From: an uncultured bacterium
GTDB taxonomy: Bacteria > DUMJ01
DNA: 64,000 nt
Reading direction: 5' to 3'
Assembly: GCA_937958695.1 (NCBI GenBank)
Contig: CALGNK010000006.1
Span: forward strand, 16,932 to 80,931
Shown: positions 46,875-57,139 of the stretch, in pieces
Numbering within the stretch: position 1 is the first letter of the stretch
Layout of the letters: every line of letters starts with the position of its first letter
Translations under genes and position numbers: made by a program
Notes under the pieces: generated by a model
Told to the model about the DNA's origin: nothing
Databases searched by the model: none
Seen by the model: only the letters and a program-made list of their open reading frames with translations

Positions 46875-48819
46875 AAAGACAGAATTATCTCATATATCGA
46901 GTAGAGAGATTACTATTGCTCTTGCCGGTAATCCAAATGCCGGTAAGAGCGTTGTTTTTAATCAACTCACTGGTGGAAATCAGATTATAGGTAACTGGCC
47001 TGGTAAGACTGTAGAAAGAACTGAGGGTTGGATAAAGTATAGAGGAAGAAGAATAAGGATAGTAGATTTACCTGGTATTTATAGCCTATCTACTTACACA
47101 GAGGAAGAACTTATAGCTCGTGAGTTTATCATCTCTGGCACCCCAGATGTAATAATAAATGTTATAGATGCTTCCCTTTTAGAGAGAAGTCTCTTTTTGA
47201 CACTACAACTTTTAGAAATGGAAAGACCTTTACTATTAGCGGTAAATCAGCTAGATGTAGCAGAATCGAAAGGGTTAAAGACTGATATAAATACTCTGTC
47301 TAAGCTATTGAGGGTTCCTGCTATTGGTATTATAGCTACTAAAGGGATAGGTCTTAATAGATTATTAACTACCGCTATTGAGTTAGCTGAAAAGAAAGAA
47401 AGAGTTATACCACCAACATATGGAGGAGAGATAGAGCAAAGTATAATAGAGTTAGTGAAATCATTAGATGAAGTTTATCCAGAATATCCTACCAGATGGT
47501 TAGCTATAAAGATTTTGGAGAAAGATGAATGGCTAAGACAGTTAAACATATCCCAAGGAATTTTAGATAGGGCTGAAGAGATAAGAGTAGAGATCGAAAA
47601 GACACACAAAGAACCTATAGAGATAATAATATCTTCTGAAAGATACGCCTTGGCTAGTCATATTACCAGGAATTCTCAATTTTATGAAAAGAAAAAGAAG
47701 ACCTTTTTGGAGAATTTAGACATGGTTCTTCTCCACCCTGTTTTAGGTTATATTTCTATGTTACTATTTCTCCTTACTGCTTTTATGACCCTATTTAAGC
47801 TAGGAGAAATTGGTTCTTCTCTCTTAGAAAAACTTTTCTCTAATTTAGATGTACTCGTTATAAATATCCCTATCTCAGATATCCTTAGGAATCTCTTATT
47901 TGATGGTATATTAGCTGGATTTGTTTCTGGTATAACTATAGCATTACCATATATACTTCCATTTTATATCTTCTTATCCTTCTTAGAAAATAGTGGTTAT
48001 CTTTCTAGGATCGCCTTTCTTACGGACAGTATCATGCACAAACTTGGTCTTCATGGTAAGGGTGTTATTCCGATTATTATGGGTTATGGATGTAATGTTC
48101 CAGCCATTCTAGGGACTAGGATTTTAGAGAGTAGAAGAGAGAGAATTATAGCAAGTTTTCTTTCTATGCTTATCCCATGCTCAGCTAGAACAATTGTAAT
48201 ACTTGGGTTAGTTGGTATTTTTTTGGGTATAAAGTGGGCATTTCTTATATATATTCTGGATCTAATTATTATCTATATTGTTGGCCTATTTATGAATAGA
48301 TATTATCCCGGAGAGACTCCGGGATTGATAATGGAAGTTCCAGACCTTAGAATCCCTGTTCTTAAGCCAACTTTAAGACAATCATGGTTTAGAATAAAAG
48401 AGTTTCTCTATGTTGCTCTTCCTTATATCGTGTTGGGTTCGGTATTACTAGAGGTATTAAAATTACTAGGTTGGTTCGATGTAATAAATAAGATATTAAG
48501 TCCAGTAGTGGTAGATTGGCTTGGTTTACCTCTTATTACAGGAATAGTCCTCATCTTTGGTTTATTAAAAAAAGAGTTGACATTAATTCTATTATCAACC
48601 TTTAGTGGAACTACTAATTTCTCATTAATCTTGAATCCTAGACAGATGTTTGTCTTCTCCGTTTTTGTGACCTTGTATGTTCCTTGTTTAGCTACTATAG
48701 CATCTCTTAGAAAGGAGTTAGGGAGATTTACTGCTTTTGTACTTGTACTTTTAGAAATACTTTTAGCTCTTTTGATTGCAGGTATCATAAATCATCTCTG
48801 GATTTATATAGTTAGTTGA
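46855..48819 (+). CDS. feoB: Ferrous iron transport protein B
   Basis: FeoB imports Fe2+ using a GTPase-linked membrane channel. The 654-residue protein has an N-terminal G domain: GNPNAGKS (25-32), DLPGIYSL and NQLD. A helical GDI-like linker follows, then two membrane blocks containing IIMGYGCNVPAILGTRIL, the conserved gate Cys-Asn-Val-Pro motif. ATG 46855 lies inside feoA; a good ribosome binding site is not obvious and TTG 46840 is an alternative. Coupling to feoA is likely. Confidence 0.93.
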   Translation: MLTTFSEKTELSHISSREITIALAGNPNAGKSVVFNQLTGGNQIIGNWPGKTVERTEGWIKYRGRRIRIVDLPGIYSLSTYTEEELIAREFIISGTPDVIINVIDASLLERSLFLTLQLLEMERPLLLAVNQLDVAESKGLKTDINTLSKLLRVPAIGIIATKGIGLNRLLTTAIELAEKKERVIPPTYGGEIEQSIIELVKSLDEVYPEYPTRWLAIKILEKDEWLRQLNISQGILDRAEEIRVEIEKTHKEPIEIIISSERYALASHITRNSQFYEKKKKTFLENLDMVLLHPVLGYISMLLFLLTAFMTLFKLGEIGSSLLEKLFSNLDVLVINIPISDILRNLLFDGILAGFVSGITIALPYILPFYIFLSFLENSGYLSRIAFLTDSIMHKLGLHGKGVIPIIMGYGCNVPAILGTRILESRRERIIASFLSMLIPCSARTIVILGLVGIFLGIKWAFLIYILDLIIIYIVGLFMNRYYPGETPGLIMEVPDLRIPVLKPTLRQSWFRIKEFLYVALPYIVLGSVLLEVLKLLGWFDVINKILSPVVVDWLGLPLITGIVLIFGLLKKELTLILLSTFSGTTNFSLILNPRQMFVFSVFVTLYVPCLATIASLRKELGRFTAFVLVLLEILLALLIAGIINHLWIYIVS

Positions 48820-48851
48820 TTGGATGTAGAGACTTTAGGAGGTGAATTTGT

Positions 48852-49502
48852 TTGTCAATAATAACCATATCAAGAGAGGTAGGTAGCGGTGGGGATGAAG
48901 TAGCCCGTAGATTATGCGAAGTATTGGGCTACCGCTACTTTGATAAGGCGCTTATGACGGAAGTTGCTGTTAAGATGGGGATATCAGAAGTAGAAGTAAT
49001 AGACTACTCTGAAGATAGTTATAAACTACGTTCTTTTATAGATAATCTCTTCAGACGTCGTGAACCATTAGCTACTATAACGGTTAGGGGAACAAACTCT
49101 GCAGGAGAGATAACACATATGACTGAAGTTTTAGACGAAGAAAGAGCCCTCAAACTTATACAGAGAACTATAGAAAGGTTGAGAGAGAGAGGTAATGTAG
49201 TTATAGTAGGTCGTGGAAGTCAAGTAATACTTAGAGATGCACCTGGAGTCCTTCATGTAAGGATAGTAGCCCCAATGGACCAACGTATAAGCTATGTGAT
49301 GATAAATCGTAGTCTTACTAGAAACGAAGCCAGAGAATATATAGAGTCAAAAGATAAGGCATCTGCAGAATATTTGCGAAGATTTTATGGAGTAGATTGG
49401 AACGATCCATCCCTTTATCATCTTGTAATAAATATGGGTAGATGGAATACAGATGAAGCGGTAGATATTATTCAGCATGCGCTAAAGAAGATACAAAGTT
49501 AG
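48852..49502 (+). CDS. Cytidylate-kinase-like family protein
   Basis: The 216-residue protein belongs to the AAA_26/Cytidylate_kin2 family, P-loop kinases of uncertain substrate. It begins IITISREVGSGGDEVARRL, where the SREVGSGG loop replaces a standard Walker A. It continues with VIVGRGSQVILRD and RVRIVAP-like segments (VRIVAPMDQRI) and YLRRFYGVDWNDPSLYHLVIN. TTG 48852 has AGGAGGTGAA just before it. The role in this bacterium is unknown. Confidence 0.75.
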   Translation: MSIITISREVGSGGDEVARRLCEVLGYRYFDKALMTEVAVKMGISEVEVIDYSEDSYKLRSFIDNLFRRREPLATITVRGTNSAGEITHMTEVLDEERALKLIQRTIERLRERGNVVIVGRGSQVILRDAPGVLHVRIVAPMDQRISYVMINRSLTRNEAREYIESKDKASAEYLRRFYGVDWNDPSLYHLVINMGRWNTDEAVDIIQHALKKIQS

Positions 49503-49615
49503 GAAGGATTCGCGTAAGAGAATACTTTACTTTAGACTTTATATATTTAAGACCTTGGCCAGTCTTCCTCAAAAGCAGTCTATAAAAATAGGATGTTTTT
49601 TATCTGTAGAATCTT

Positions 49616-49639
49616 AGGCGAGGAGAACTCTCCTCGCCT
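49616..49639. terminator. Convergent terminator between the cytidylate-kinase-like gene and hppA
   Basis: A 10-bp GC-rich stem (AGGCGAGGAG at 49616-49625 with CTCCTCGCCT at 49630-49639) and an AACT loop lie between two convergent genes. The T tracts on both sides are weak. The rest of 49503-49615 shows no gene. Confidence 0.6.
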
Positions 49640-49658
49640 TTAAAACTTTATTTCGGTT

Positions 49659-51629
49659 TTATTTAAATATTACACCAAATACCAATGCAATTATAGACAT
49701 GAGCTTTATTAAGATGTTCATAGAAGGACCTGCAGTATCTTTGAATGGATCACCCACTGTATCTCCAATTACCGCTGCTGCGTGAGTAGGTGTTCCTTTG
49801 CCACCTAGATTTCCAGCTTCTATATATTTCTTAGCATTATCCCAAGCACCGCCGCTATTTGCCATCATAATAGCTAATGCTACCCCTGTTAATATAGCGC
49901 CAAGTAAGAATCCACCTACTGCCTCTTTACCTAATACTAGTCCTATAATTATGGGGGCAGCAACTGCTATAATACTAGGAGCTAACATCTCTCTTAAAGC
50001 TCCCTTAGTAGCTATATCTACACAACGAGCATACTCTGCTCTTGCTTTCCCTTCCATAAGCCCTTTAATCTCTCTAAATTGTCTCCTAACCTCTTCTACT
50101 ATAAGATTTGCAGTTCTACCTACTGCCTCCATAGCAAATGCAGAAAACATAAATGGCATTAAAGCACCTATAAACGCTCCTATTAGAGACTTGACGGATA
50201 GAATATTTACTATGTTTAAACCTACAGTGTGTGTATAAGCACTAAATAGGGCAAGAGCAGTTAATGCTGCAGAACCAATAGCAAATCCCTTACCTATAGC
50301 TGCAGTAGTATTTCCTAAAGCATCTAATCTATCTGTTATCTTACGAATATTAGCTCCAAGTCCAGCCATCTCAGCTATTCCCCCAGCATTGTCTGCTATT
50401 GGTCCATAGGCATCTGTAGACATTACAATACCTATAGTGGCTAGCATTCCAACTCCAGCTATTGCTACTCCATATAGGCCATTCAGAGCCCAAGAGATAC
50501 CAATAGCTCCAGCAATCATAATTATTGGCACTATTATACTTTTCATTCCTAATGCAAGTCCTCTTATTATAACTGTAGCAGCTCCTGTCTGTGCGCTTTC
50601 AGCCAGACTTACTATAGGTTTACCAGAGGTATAATACTCAGAGACAAGGCCAATGATTATTCCTACTATGAGTCCTGCAAGTAGTGCATAAAATGGATTA
50701 TAAGTATTTAATAGAGATTTTGTCAGTGGTATGGCTACTATTACTAGAATGATTGCAGATACATAGGTTCCCCATCTAAGGGCAGACTGAGGATCACCCT
50801 TCCCAAATAACTGTACGTAGAAAGATCCAATTATAGAAGATATAGTTCCTACAGCTATAAGAATAAGTGGATATAAAATTGCATTTAGAGATAAATCCTT
50901 AGAAAATGCAGTAAGTCCTATTACCATTGCTGCAATAACAGCTCCAACGTATGATTCAAAGAGGTCTGCGCCCATTCCAGCCACATCTCCGACATTGTCT
51001 CCCACATTATCTGCTATGACCCCTGCGTTTCTTGGATCATCTTCAGGTATATTCTTCTCTACCTTACCGACTAAGTCAGACCCTACGTCAGCACTTTTCG
51101 TATATATACCCCCTCCTACACGGGCAAATAAAGCTACTGAGCTAGCTCCCATTCCAAAAGCATTTATAATATTGGGGTCTTTAAAGATTAGATAAGCTAT
51201 AGAAAGACCAAATACACCAAGCCCTGCAACTGCAAGCCCCATAACAGAGCCCCCAGTAAAAGCAACTCTTAGAGCTTGAGATTGTCCCTTTTTTGCCGCT
51301 TCTGTAGTTCTCACATTAGCTCTAGTTGCTGCTTGCATCCCAAACCATCCAGCAAATATCGAAGATACGCTACCCATAATATAGGCAATAGCACTATAGG
51401 GATTGATAAAGATGGCAATTACTGCGGTCATAACAATAATAAAGTAGAGAAGAGTCAGATACTCCCTCTTTAAAAATGCTACTGCCCCTTCATGTATAGC
51501 TGACGCTATTTCTCGCATCTTCTCCGTTCCAGCTGGCTGTTTTAAAACCCAGGTGTAGAAGTAATACGCGAGCAGTAGCGTCCCACCTCCTATAATTGTA
51601 GAAAGCGTCAATAAAGTGTTGCTACTCAT
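49659..51629 (-). CDS. hppA: Membrane-bound ion-pumping pyrophosphatase
   Basis: The protein couples pyrophosphate hydrolysis to pumping of H+ or Na+. The 656 residues form about 16 membrane helices with the catalytic sequences [21 protein letters not shown] and [20 protein letters not shown]. The C-terminal [15 protein letters not shown] is also present. The segment [10 protein letters not shown] carries Ala where K+-independent pumps have Lys, so the enzyme is predicted to need K+. K+-dependent members include Na+ pumps. ATG 51629 is chosen for its 8-base spacing from AGGAG. It follows hisIE in the same direction. Confidence 0.95.
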   Translation of the reverse strand: MSSNTLLTLSTIIGGGTLLLAYYFYTWVLKQPAGTEKMREIASAIHEGAVAFLKREYLTLLYFIIVMTAVIAIFINPYSAIAYIMGSVSSIFAGWFGMQAATRANVRTTEAAKKGQSQALRVAFTGGSVMGLAVAGLGVFGLSIAYLIFKDPNIINAFGMGASSVALFARVGGGIYTKSADVGSDLVGKVEKNIPEDDPRNAGVIADNVGDNVGDVAGMGADLFESYVGAVIAAMVIGLTAFSKDLSLNAILYPLILIAVGTISSIIGSFYVQLFGKGDPQSALRWGTYVSAIILVIVAIPLTKSLLNTYNPFYALLAGLIVGIIIGLVSEYYTSGKPIVSLAESAQTGAATVIIRGLALGMKSIIVPIIMIAGAIGISWALNGLYGVAIAGVGMLATIGIVMSTDAYGPIADNAGGIAEMAGLGANIRKITDRLDALGNTTAAIGKGFAIGSAALTALALFSAYTHTVGLNIVNILSVKSLIGAFIGALMPFMFSAFAMEAVGRTANLIVEEVRRQFREIKGLMEGKARAEYARCVDIATKGALREMLAPSIIAVAAPIIIGLVLGKEAVGGFLLGAILTGVALAIMMANSGGAWDNAKKYIEAGNLGGKGTPTHAAAVIGDTVGDPFKDTAGPSMNILIKLMSIIALVFGVIFK

Positions 51630-51649
51630 ATACATCACTCCTTCCTCCA

Positions 51650-52300
51650 CTAGGATTTTATAAAATTATCCTTTTGTCTTTGTCGATGTCTTCTCTCCAA
51701 CTCTCTATATATATCTTGGGGAGTTATGCCTAAATCTGCCATTAAGACTAAGGTATGGTAGAAAAGGTCAGAGACTTCATATATAAAATCATCACAGTCT
51801 TCTTTCATTCCTGCCAAAAGGACCTCTACCGCCTCTTCTCCTATCTTCTTAAGTATTTTCTCTTTTCCTTCCTTAAAAAGTCTAGATGTATAAGAACTTT
51901 CCGTAGGGTTGAGTTTTCTAGATAAGATAATTTCATAGAGAGTATCTAGATGAAATCTGGTATACTCCTCTTTGGAATATAACTCTTGGAAAAAGCAGGA
52001 AAGATGTCCAGTATGACATGCTACTCCCTTTTGTTCTACTAATACAAGCAATGCATCGTTATCACAATCCAACCGAATTTCTTTTACCTTTTGTATATTA
52101 CCACTAGTTTCCCCCTTATTCCATAACCTCTGTTTTTCTCTACTCCAAAACCAGGTAGTTCCTGTCTCTATTGTTTTTTTCAAAGACTCCTCATTCATAT
52201 AACCTAACATAAGAACTTCTCCTGAGTTAACTTCTTGTATAATAGCTGGGATTAATCCGTCTTTGTTATATCTTATATTAGATAAATCTAAGTTTATAAT
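51650..52300 (-). CDS. hisIE: Phosphoribosyl-AMP cyclohydrolase / phosphoribosyl-ATP pyrophosphohydrolase, noncanonical start
   Basis: HisIE does steps two and three of histidine synthesis. HisI covers residues about 1-115 ([39 protein letters not shown]) and HisE the C-terminal half ([24 protein letters not shown]). The first ATG (52210) would remove the conserved [17 protein letters not shown] segment, which is encoded in frame just upstream. From the upstream stop at 52360 to 52210 there is no ATG, GTG or TTG. The start is probably ATT 52300 or ATA 52297 (ATAA overlap with the hisF stop), with GGAAGG upstream. Confidence 0.82.
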   Translation of the reverse strand: MINLDLSNIRYNKDGLIPAIIQEVNSGEVLMLGYMNEESLKKTIETGTTWFWSREKQRLWNKGETSGNIQKVKEIRLDCDNDALLVLVEQKGVACHTGHLSCFFQELYSKEEYTRFHLDTLYEIILSRKLNPTESSYTSRLFKEGKEKILKKIGEEAVEVLLAGMKEDCDDFIYEVSDLFYHTLVLMADLGITPQDIYRELERRHRQRQKDNFIKS

Positions 52301-53055
52301 CGTACTGGAATCCCTTCCTTTTTTAGATATTCTTTTATCTCTCTTATAGTATGTTTTTTATAATGAAGTAGAGAAGCTATCAGCGCAGCACTTGCTTTCC
52401 CGTCCTTTAGCACGTCTCTTATATGTTCTAACCTTCCAGCGCCTCCAGATGCTATTACTGGTATATTGACTACCTCTGCTACAGCTCTAGTAAGTTTTAT
52501 GTCATAACCTTCTTGTGTCCCATCAGTATCTATACTTGTCAATAATATTTCACCTGCCCCTAGTCTTTCTACCTCTTTTGCCCAAGCTACTGCTTCTAGA
52601 TTAGTAGGCTTAGTCCCCCCATTTATATATACTCTCCATCCATTCATATCCTCATCCCACTTTGCATCAATAGCTATGACAATACATTGAGACCCAAAGA
52701 CCCTCGATGCTTCTCTTACGAGTGAAGGATTTCTTACCGCTTGAGTATTTATAGATACCTTATCTGCACCTGCTCTAAGTATCTCTTTTATCTCTTCTAT
52801 ACTTCCAATACCACCCCCTACTGTAAATGGGATAAAGACTTTTGATGCTGTTTTTTCTACTAATTCTATAATAGTTTTTCTTTTTTCAAGAGATGCAGTT
52901 ATATCTAAGAATACTAGCTCATCTGCCCCCTCTTTATCGTAATATTCTGCTAGCTCTACCGGATCCCCAGCATCCTTTATATCAATAAAATGTGTCCCTT
53001 TTACTACCCTTCCATCTTTCACATCAAGGCAAGGGATTATCCTCTTTGTGAGCAT
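52294..53055 (-). CDS. hisF: Imidazole glycerol phosphate synthase, cyclase subunit
   Basis: HisF forms imidazole glycerol phosphate with ammonia from HisH. The 253-residue TIM barrel starts [20 protein letters not shown] (catalytic Asp in LDVKDG). It has the second Asp in [15 protein letters not shown] and phosphate loops in VGGGI and ASGGAG. It overlaps hisA by 19 bases and runs 7 bases past the likely start of hisIE. Confidence 0.97.
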   Translation of the reverse strand: MLTKRIIPCLDVKDGRVVKGTHFIDIKDAGDPVELAEYYDKEGADELVFLDITASLEKRKTIIELVEKTASKVFIPFTVGGGIGSIEEIKEILRAGADKVSINTQAVRNPSLVREASRVFGSQCIVIAIDAKWDEDMNGWRVYINGGTKPTNLEAVAWAKEVERLGAGEILLTSIDTDGTQEGYDIKLTRAVAEVVNIPVIASGGAGRLEHIRDVLKDGKASAALIASLLHYKKHTIREIKEYLKKEGIPVRL

Positions 53056-53759
53056 AGAATTATCGCCTCTTCTAGGTTAATCTTACCCTCATATAAGGCT
53101 TTACCTATAATAACTCCAGTTGCACCAATTTCTTTTATCCTTTTTATATCTTCTAATGTACTTACTCCACCAGAGGCTATCGTTGGTACCCCTACATAAG
53201 TTATAAACCTCTTCAAACCTTCTATATCTGGGCTATTTAAAGTCCCATCTCTCTCTATATTAGTATATATGAACTCCTTAACCCCAAGGTCTCTTAACTT
53301 TTTACCAATATCTATATAATTAAATTCCGTCTCTTTTAGCCATCCATGTATGAGAATTTTCCCTTTTCGTACATCTAAACTTACTATAATGTTCTTTTGA
53401 TACTTTGTAAGCGCCTTCTCTAAGAGTTTTTCATCTTCAAATACAACACTACCAAGTATCACTTTACTGGCTCCTTTGTTTATATATTCTTTTATACTGT
53501 CTAGCGATCTAATTCCCCCACCAACCTGTATTGGAATATTAACTTCTTTTATAATCTCTAGTATAACATCTTTATTTATAGGTCTTCCGGACTTGGCACC
53601 GTCTAAATCTATAATGTGTATTCTATTAGCTCCCTTACTTTCCCAACTTCTTGCTATCATTACAGGATCATCACTATAAACAGTTTTTTTACTAAAATCA
53701 CCTTTAATAAGTCTAACACACTTTCCTTCTATTATATCAATAGCTGGTATTATCTCCAT
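53037..53759 (-). CDS. hisA: ProFAR isomerase
   Basis: HisA opens the ribose ring of ProFAR. The 240-residue half-barrel repeat protein begins [22 protein letters not shown] with the catalytic Asp in AIDI. It has the second Asp region [14 protein letters not shown] and phosphate loops VGGGIR and ASGGV. It overlaps hisH by 23 bases and hisF by 19. Confidence 0.97.
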   Translation of the reverse strand: MEIIPAIDIIEGKCVRLIKGDFSKKTVYSDDPVMIARSWESKGANRIHIIDLDGAKSGRPINKDVILEIIKEVNIPIQVGGGIRSLDSIKEYINKGASKVILGSVVFEDEKLLEKALTKYQKNIIVSLDVRKGKILIHGWLKETEFNYIDIGKKLRDLGVKEFIYTNIERDGTLNSPDIEGLKRFITYVGVPTIASGGVSTLEDIKRIKEIGATGVIIGKALYEGKINLEEAIILCSQRG

Positions 53760-54360
53760 AAATAATGCCTAGAAAGTTCTTGTATATTTTTAGTCCTTCC
53801 TTACCACTTTTCTCAGGGTGAAATTGGACAGCAAAGATATTATTCTGACATATCGCAGAGGGAAAGGTAATTCCATAATTTGTCTCTCCACAGACTAACT
53901 CTTCATCTATAGGTTCTCCATAATATGAATGAACAAAATAAAAGAAACTTTCTGTTTTAATTCCTTTAAAGATGGGTGTATCTCTTAATATTTTAACCTG
54001 ATTCCATCCTATATGAGGAAGAGGAAGGCTGGTTTGAAGTTTTCTGACTTTACCATTTATAATACCTAATCCTCTAACATTCGGAGATTCTTCACTTTCT
54101 TCAAAAAGAAGTTGTAAACCGAGGCAAACTCCAAGTAAGGGGGTCCCTTTATCTACTGCTTCTCTGATAGCTCTACATAACTTCTTTTCTTCTAGTAAAT
54201 TCATTCCCCAACCAAAGGCTCCGACTCCAGGAAGCACAAGACCTTCCGCCTTGAGTATATCAGTAGGATTATCAGAAACTATCACCTTAGCGTCAAAGTA
54301 TTCTAAAGCCTTTCTTACGCTAAATAGATTCCCTGCACCGTAATCTATTATTGTAATCAA
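53737..54360 (-). CDS. hisH: Imidazole glycerol phosphate synthase, glutaminase subunit
   Basis: HisH supplies ammonia from glutamine to HisF. The 207-residue class I amidotransferase has the nucleophile in LLGVCLGLQLLFEES, IDYGAGNLFSVRKAL at the N-terminus, and the His-Glu pair in AVQFHPEKSGKEGL. It lies 3 bases after hisB and overlaps hisA. Confidence 0.97.
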   Translation of the reverse strand: MITIIDYGAGNLFSVRKALEYFDAKVIVSDNPTDILKAEGLVLPGVGAFGWGMNLLEEKKLCRAIREAVDKGTPLLGVCLGLQLLFEESEESPNVRGLGIINGKVRKLQTSLPLPHIGWNQVKILRDTPIFKGIKTESFFYFVHSYYGEPIDEELVCGETNYGITFPSAICQNNIFAVQFHPEKSGKEGLKIYKNFLGIIYGDNTSY

Positions 54361-54363
54361 CTT

Positions 54364-54939
54364 TTATAAAACTCCTTTGGTTGAGAGGATGTCATCTATT
54401 TTTCTTGTTGCCTCTTTTAGTGATATGCCTAAAGACTTTATAAGACACTCCGCAATATGATGAGAGTTACTGCCTCTTAGCTTTAAAATATGAAGAGTCA
54501 CCTTACTATTCATAGCGAAAGCCCTAAGGAACTCTATGAGCCATTCAGTTTGAAAGGTCCCTATAAGATTATTTACAAATAGTTCATTAGTCTCAAAATA
54601 TGGCCTTCCACTTATATCCAAACTTGAGATCAATAGTGCATCATCCATAGGAACTATAGAATAGCCAAATCTAGCTATTCTATGATCTCCTAATGCTTTA
54701 TTCAGTGCGGAACCTAAAACTATGCCAACATCTTCACAGAGGTGATGCCCATCTACCTCTATATCTCCTCTAGCAGTAATATCTAAGTCGAAATTACTAT
54801 AGAGGGCTAAAGATGAGAGAAGATGGTTTAAAAATCCAATTCCAGTATCAATACTACTTCTTCCGGTTCCATCTATATTTAAGTTTATCTTTATATCAGT
54901 TTCCTTGGTTGTTCTAACTATAGAGCTCTCTCTAGCCAC
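54364..54939 (-). CDS. hisB: Imidazoleglycerol-phosphate dehydratase
   Basis: HisB dehydrates IGP. The 191-residue protein has the metal-binding repeats DTGIGFLNHLLSSLA, VDGHHLCEDVGIVLG and SNSHHIAECLIKSLG. It is the stand-alone dehydratase, not the fused phosphatase form. GTG 54939 is chosen because AAGGA is 6 bases upstream and the protein then begins at the usual family position. The longer frame from GTG 54975 starts at the predicted transcription start. It is the first gene of the local his operon; hisG, hisD and hisC are absent. Confidence 0.93.
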   Translation of the reverse strand: MARESSIVRTTKETDIKINLNIDGTGRSSIDTGIGFLNHLLSSLALYSNFDLDITARGDIEVDGHHLCEDVGIVLGSALNKALGDHRIARFGYSIVPMDDALLISSLDISGRPYFETNELFVNNLIGTFQTEWLIEFLRAFAMNSKVTLHILKLRGSNSHHIAECLIKSLGISLKEATRKIDDILSTKGVL

Positions 54940-54984
54940 TTTATATCCTTCACTCTCTAGGAGTTTTGAATACACACCTAAGGT

Positions 54985-55013
54985 ATTATACTATAAAGAG
55001 ACAAATAAGACAA
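54985..55013 (-). promoter_or_regulatory. Promoter of the his operon
   Basis: On the minus strand TTGTCT (55008-55013), a 17-base spacer and TATAAT (54985-54990) place the start near 54978, 39 bases before the GTG chosen for hisB. It sits right after the stop of the upstream glycerate kinase gene; no terminator is visible between them. Confidence 0.7.
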
Positions 55014-55014
55014 C

Positions 55015-56157
55015 TTAATGGTAAGTAAGTGCCTTTATTAGGTTACCAATCTGATAAGAAATCCATTCCAGTTGTTCTTTCGTGTGTTTTATAGATTCTT
55101 CTAAAGTTATAGGTCCTCTAGTAATTGAGAATAGAGCATCTACTAATCCTTCCTTTATTAGAATTTCGGCATCTTCATCTACAGCTCCACCTAATAGTAT
55201 TACAGGTATCGACTTTTCTTTTGCTTTTTTTGCTATCCCAGCAGGACCTTTACCAAATATTGTCTGTCCATCTATTTTCCCTTCACCGCTTATAACTAAG
55301 TCTATCTCATTTAATTTTTCATCTATATTTAAAGTCTCTAGAACTACTTCTATACCAGGCCTTAATTTGGCATTTAAGAATGCAACTAGACCTCCGCCTA
55401 ATCCTCCAGCTGCTCCTGATCCTGGGAGATTCAGTATATCCTTACCTAGATCTCTCTTAACTATTTGTGCAAAGTTAAATAGGGCTTTATCTAGCTCCTC
55501 TATTAACTCTTTAGTACCACCTTTCTGTGGACCGTATACATAAGAAGCCCCTTCTGGACCACATAAAGGATTTTTTACATCTGCCATTACTATGACTTCA
55601 CATTCTTTAGCCAAAGGATGAAAGTTAGTCATGTCAATATTGGCAAGTTCTTTAAGTGCCAATCCACCAAATGGTAATTCCTTTCCTTCTTTATCTAAAA
55701 GCCTTGCTCCTAAGGCCTGCGCCATTCCTGCTCCACCATCATTAGTGGCACTTCCTCCTATTCCTACTAGGACTCTTTTTACTCCTCTATCCAAAGCTTC
55801 CCTTATAAGCTCGCCAACTCCATAGGTAGTAGTAATAGCAGGATTTCTCTTGTCCTTTGGAACTAAGGCTAAGCCAGAAGATCTTGCCATCTCTATAATA
55901 GCTGTTTTACCATCACCTAGAATACCAAACTCTGCTATTATTCTTTCACCTAGAGGCCCAGTTACCTCTTTTTTTATAAACTGTCCATCAGTGGCCTCTA
56001 CCAAAACCTCAATTGTTCCATCCCCACCATCGGCTATTGGAAGAACTATAATATCACTATTAGGGAGGGCTATTAAGAGCCCTCCCTTTATAGCTTCTCC
56101 GGCTTCTCTGGCTGAGAGAGCTTCCTTAAATGCATTAGGAGCTACTAATATTTTCAT
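55015..56157 (-). CDS. Glycerate 2-kinase (GlxK/GarK family)
   Basis: The 380-residue protein phosphorylates D-glycerate to 2-phosphoglycerate, which enters glycolysis. It begins [18 protein letters not shown] and contains [30 protein letters not shown] and [13 protein letters not shown], the family motifs. ATG lies inside the end of the D-2-hydroxyacid dehydrogenase gene (23-base overlap). It is the last gene of the LacI-linked operon, so the route probably ends in glycerate. Confidence 0.92.
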   Translation of the reverse strand: MKILVAPNAFKEALSAREAGEAIKGGLLIALPNSDIIVLPIADGGDGTIEVLVEATDGQFIKKEVTGPLGERIIAEFGILGDGKTAIIEMARSSGLALVPKDKRNPAITTTYGVGELIREALDRGVKRVLVGIGGSATNDGGAGMAQALGARLLDKEGKELPFGGLALKELANIDMTNFHPLAKECEVIVMADVKNPLCGPEGASYVYGPQKGGTKELIEELDKALFNFAQIVKRDLGKDILNLPGSGAAGGLGGGLVAFLNAKLRPGIEVVLETLNIDEKLNEIDLVISGEGKIDGQTIFGKGPAGIAKKAKEKSIPVILLGGAVDEDAEILIKEGLVDALFSITRGPITLEESIKHTKEQLEWISYQIGNLIKALTYH

Positions 56158-57127
56158 TTTTTAATACTTCAGGATTTACTGGATTTGGTGGCATTTTCCC
56201 TGCTAATACTGCTAAGAGGTTCTCAGCAGCCATTGTAGCCATCTTAGTTCTGGTTTCTACGCTAGCACTAGCTATATGTGGTAATAAGACTGTATTCTCA
56301 CACTCAGCTAATCCTGGAACAAGTTTTGGCTCAAACTCATAAACGTCTAACCCTGCCCCTGCTATCCAACCTTCCTTTAATGCTCTTACTAATGCAGTTT
56401 CATCTACAACCGGACCTCTGGATGTATTTATAAGGTAGGCAGTCTTTTTCATCTTTTTTAATCTCTCTTCATTTATTAGATGGTAGGTCTCTGGAGATAG
56501 ATAGGTATGAAGTGAGATAAAATCACTCCTTTCTAGAAGCTCATCTAGAGAGACAAATGTAGCATTTAGCTCTTTCTCAACTTCCTCAGGGATTCTTCTT
56601 ATATCATTATATAGAATCTTCATATTAAAACCTTTTGCTCTTCTTGCTACAGCTTGTCCAATCCTTCCCATTCCTATAATACCTAAAGTCTTTCCATATA
56701 CATCCTGTCCGAGAAAGAGCATAGGTGCCCAACCTTCATATTTACCTGCTCTTGTAAACTTGTCAGCTTCTACTATCCTTCTTGCAGTGGATAGTATAAG
56801 AGCCCATGCTAAGTCTGCCGTAGTTTCTGTGAGAACTCCAGGGGTATTTGTTACTACTATACCCCTTTTAGTAGCCTCATTTACATCGATATTGTCATAA
56901 CCTACTGCGTAGTTACTTACAACCTTTAACTGGGGTCCAGCGGAATCAAATACTTCAGCATCGATCTTATCTGTTAAGAGGCAGAGTATACCATCCTTAC
57001 CTTTTACCGCTTGCAATAGTTCTTCTCTAGTCAGTACTCTATCGTATGGATTTATCTCTACCTCATGTTCTTTTCTTATCATTTCTATTCCTGGCTCTGG
57101 TATACGCCTAGTTATATAAACCTTCAA
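56135..57127 (-). CDS. D-2-hydroxyacid dehydrogenase, glyoxylate/hydroxypyruvate reductase type
   Basis: The 330-residue protein has the NAD(P) site [15 protein letters not shown] and the catalytic Arg/Glu/His set ([17 protein letters not shown] and LPHIASAS). It is close in pattern to GyaR-type reductases of thermophiles. It would reduce hydroxypyruvate to D-glycerate or glyoxylate to glycolate. Adjacent glycerate 2-kinase supports D-glycerate as product. TTG 57127 is preferred because AGGAGG lies 8 bases upstream; GTG 57136 overlaps that site. Confidence 0.9.
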   Translation of the reverse strand: MKVYITRRIPEPGIEMIRKEHEVEINPYDRVLTREELLQAVKGKDGILCLLTDKIDAEVFDSAGPQLKVVSNYAVGYDNIDVNEATKRGIVVTNTPGVLTETTADLAWALILSTARRIVEADKFTRAGKYEGWAPMLFLGQDVYGKTLGIIGMGRIGQAVARRAKGFNMKILYNDIRRIPEEVEKELNATFVSLDELLERSDFISLHTYLSPETYHLINEERLKKMKKTAYLINTSRGPVVDETALVRALKEGWIAGAGLDVYEFEPKLVPGLAECENTVLLPHIASASVETRTKMATMAAENLLAVLAGKMPPNPVNPEVLKNENISSS

Positions 57128-57139
57128 TGTATACACCTC

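Noticed and set aside
49798-50238. 146-residue plus-strand frame inside hppA
   Set aside because: Antisense shadow of a conserved membrane protein with Gly/Ala-rich codons.
55082-55543. 153-residue plus-strand frame opposite glycerate kinase
   Set aside because: Composition is Ser/Pro/Ala/Ile-rich without domain features and has no ribosome binding site. The minus-strand kinase explains the region.
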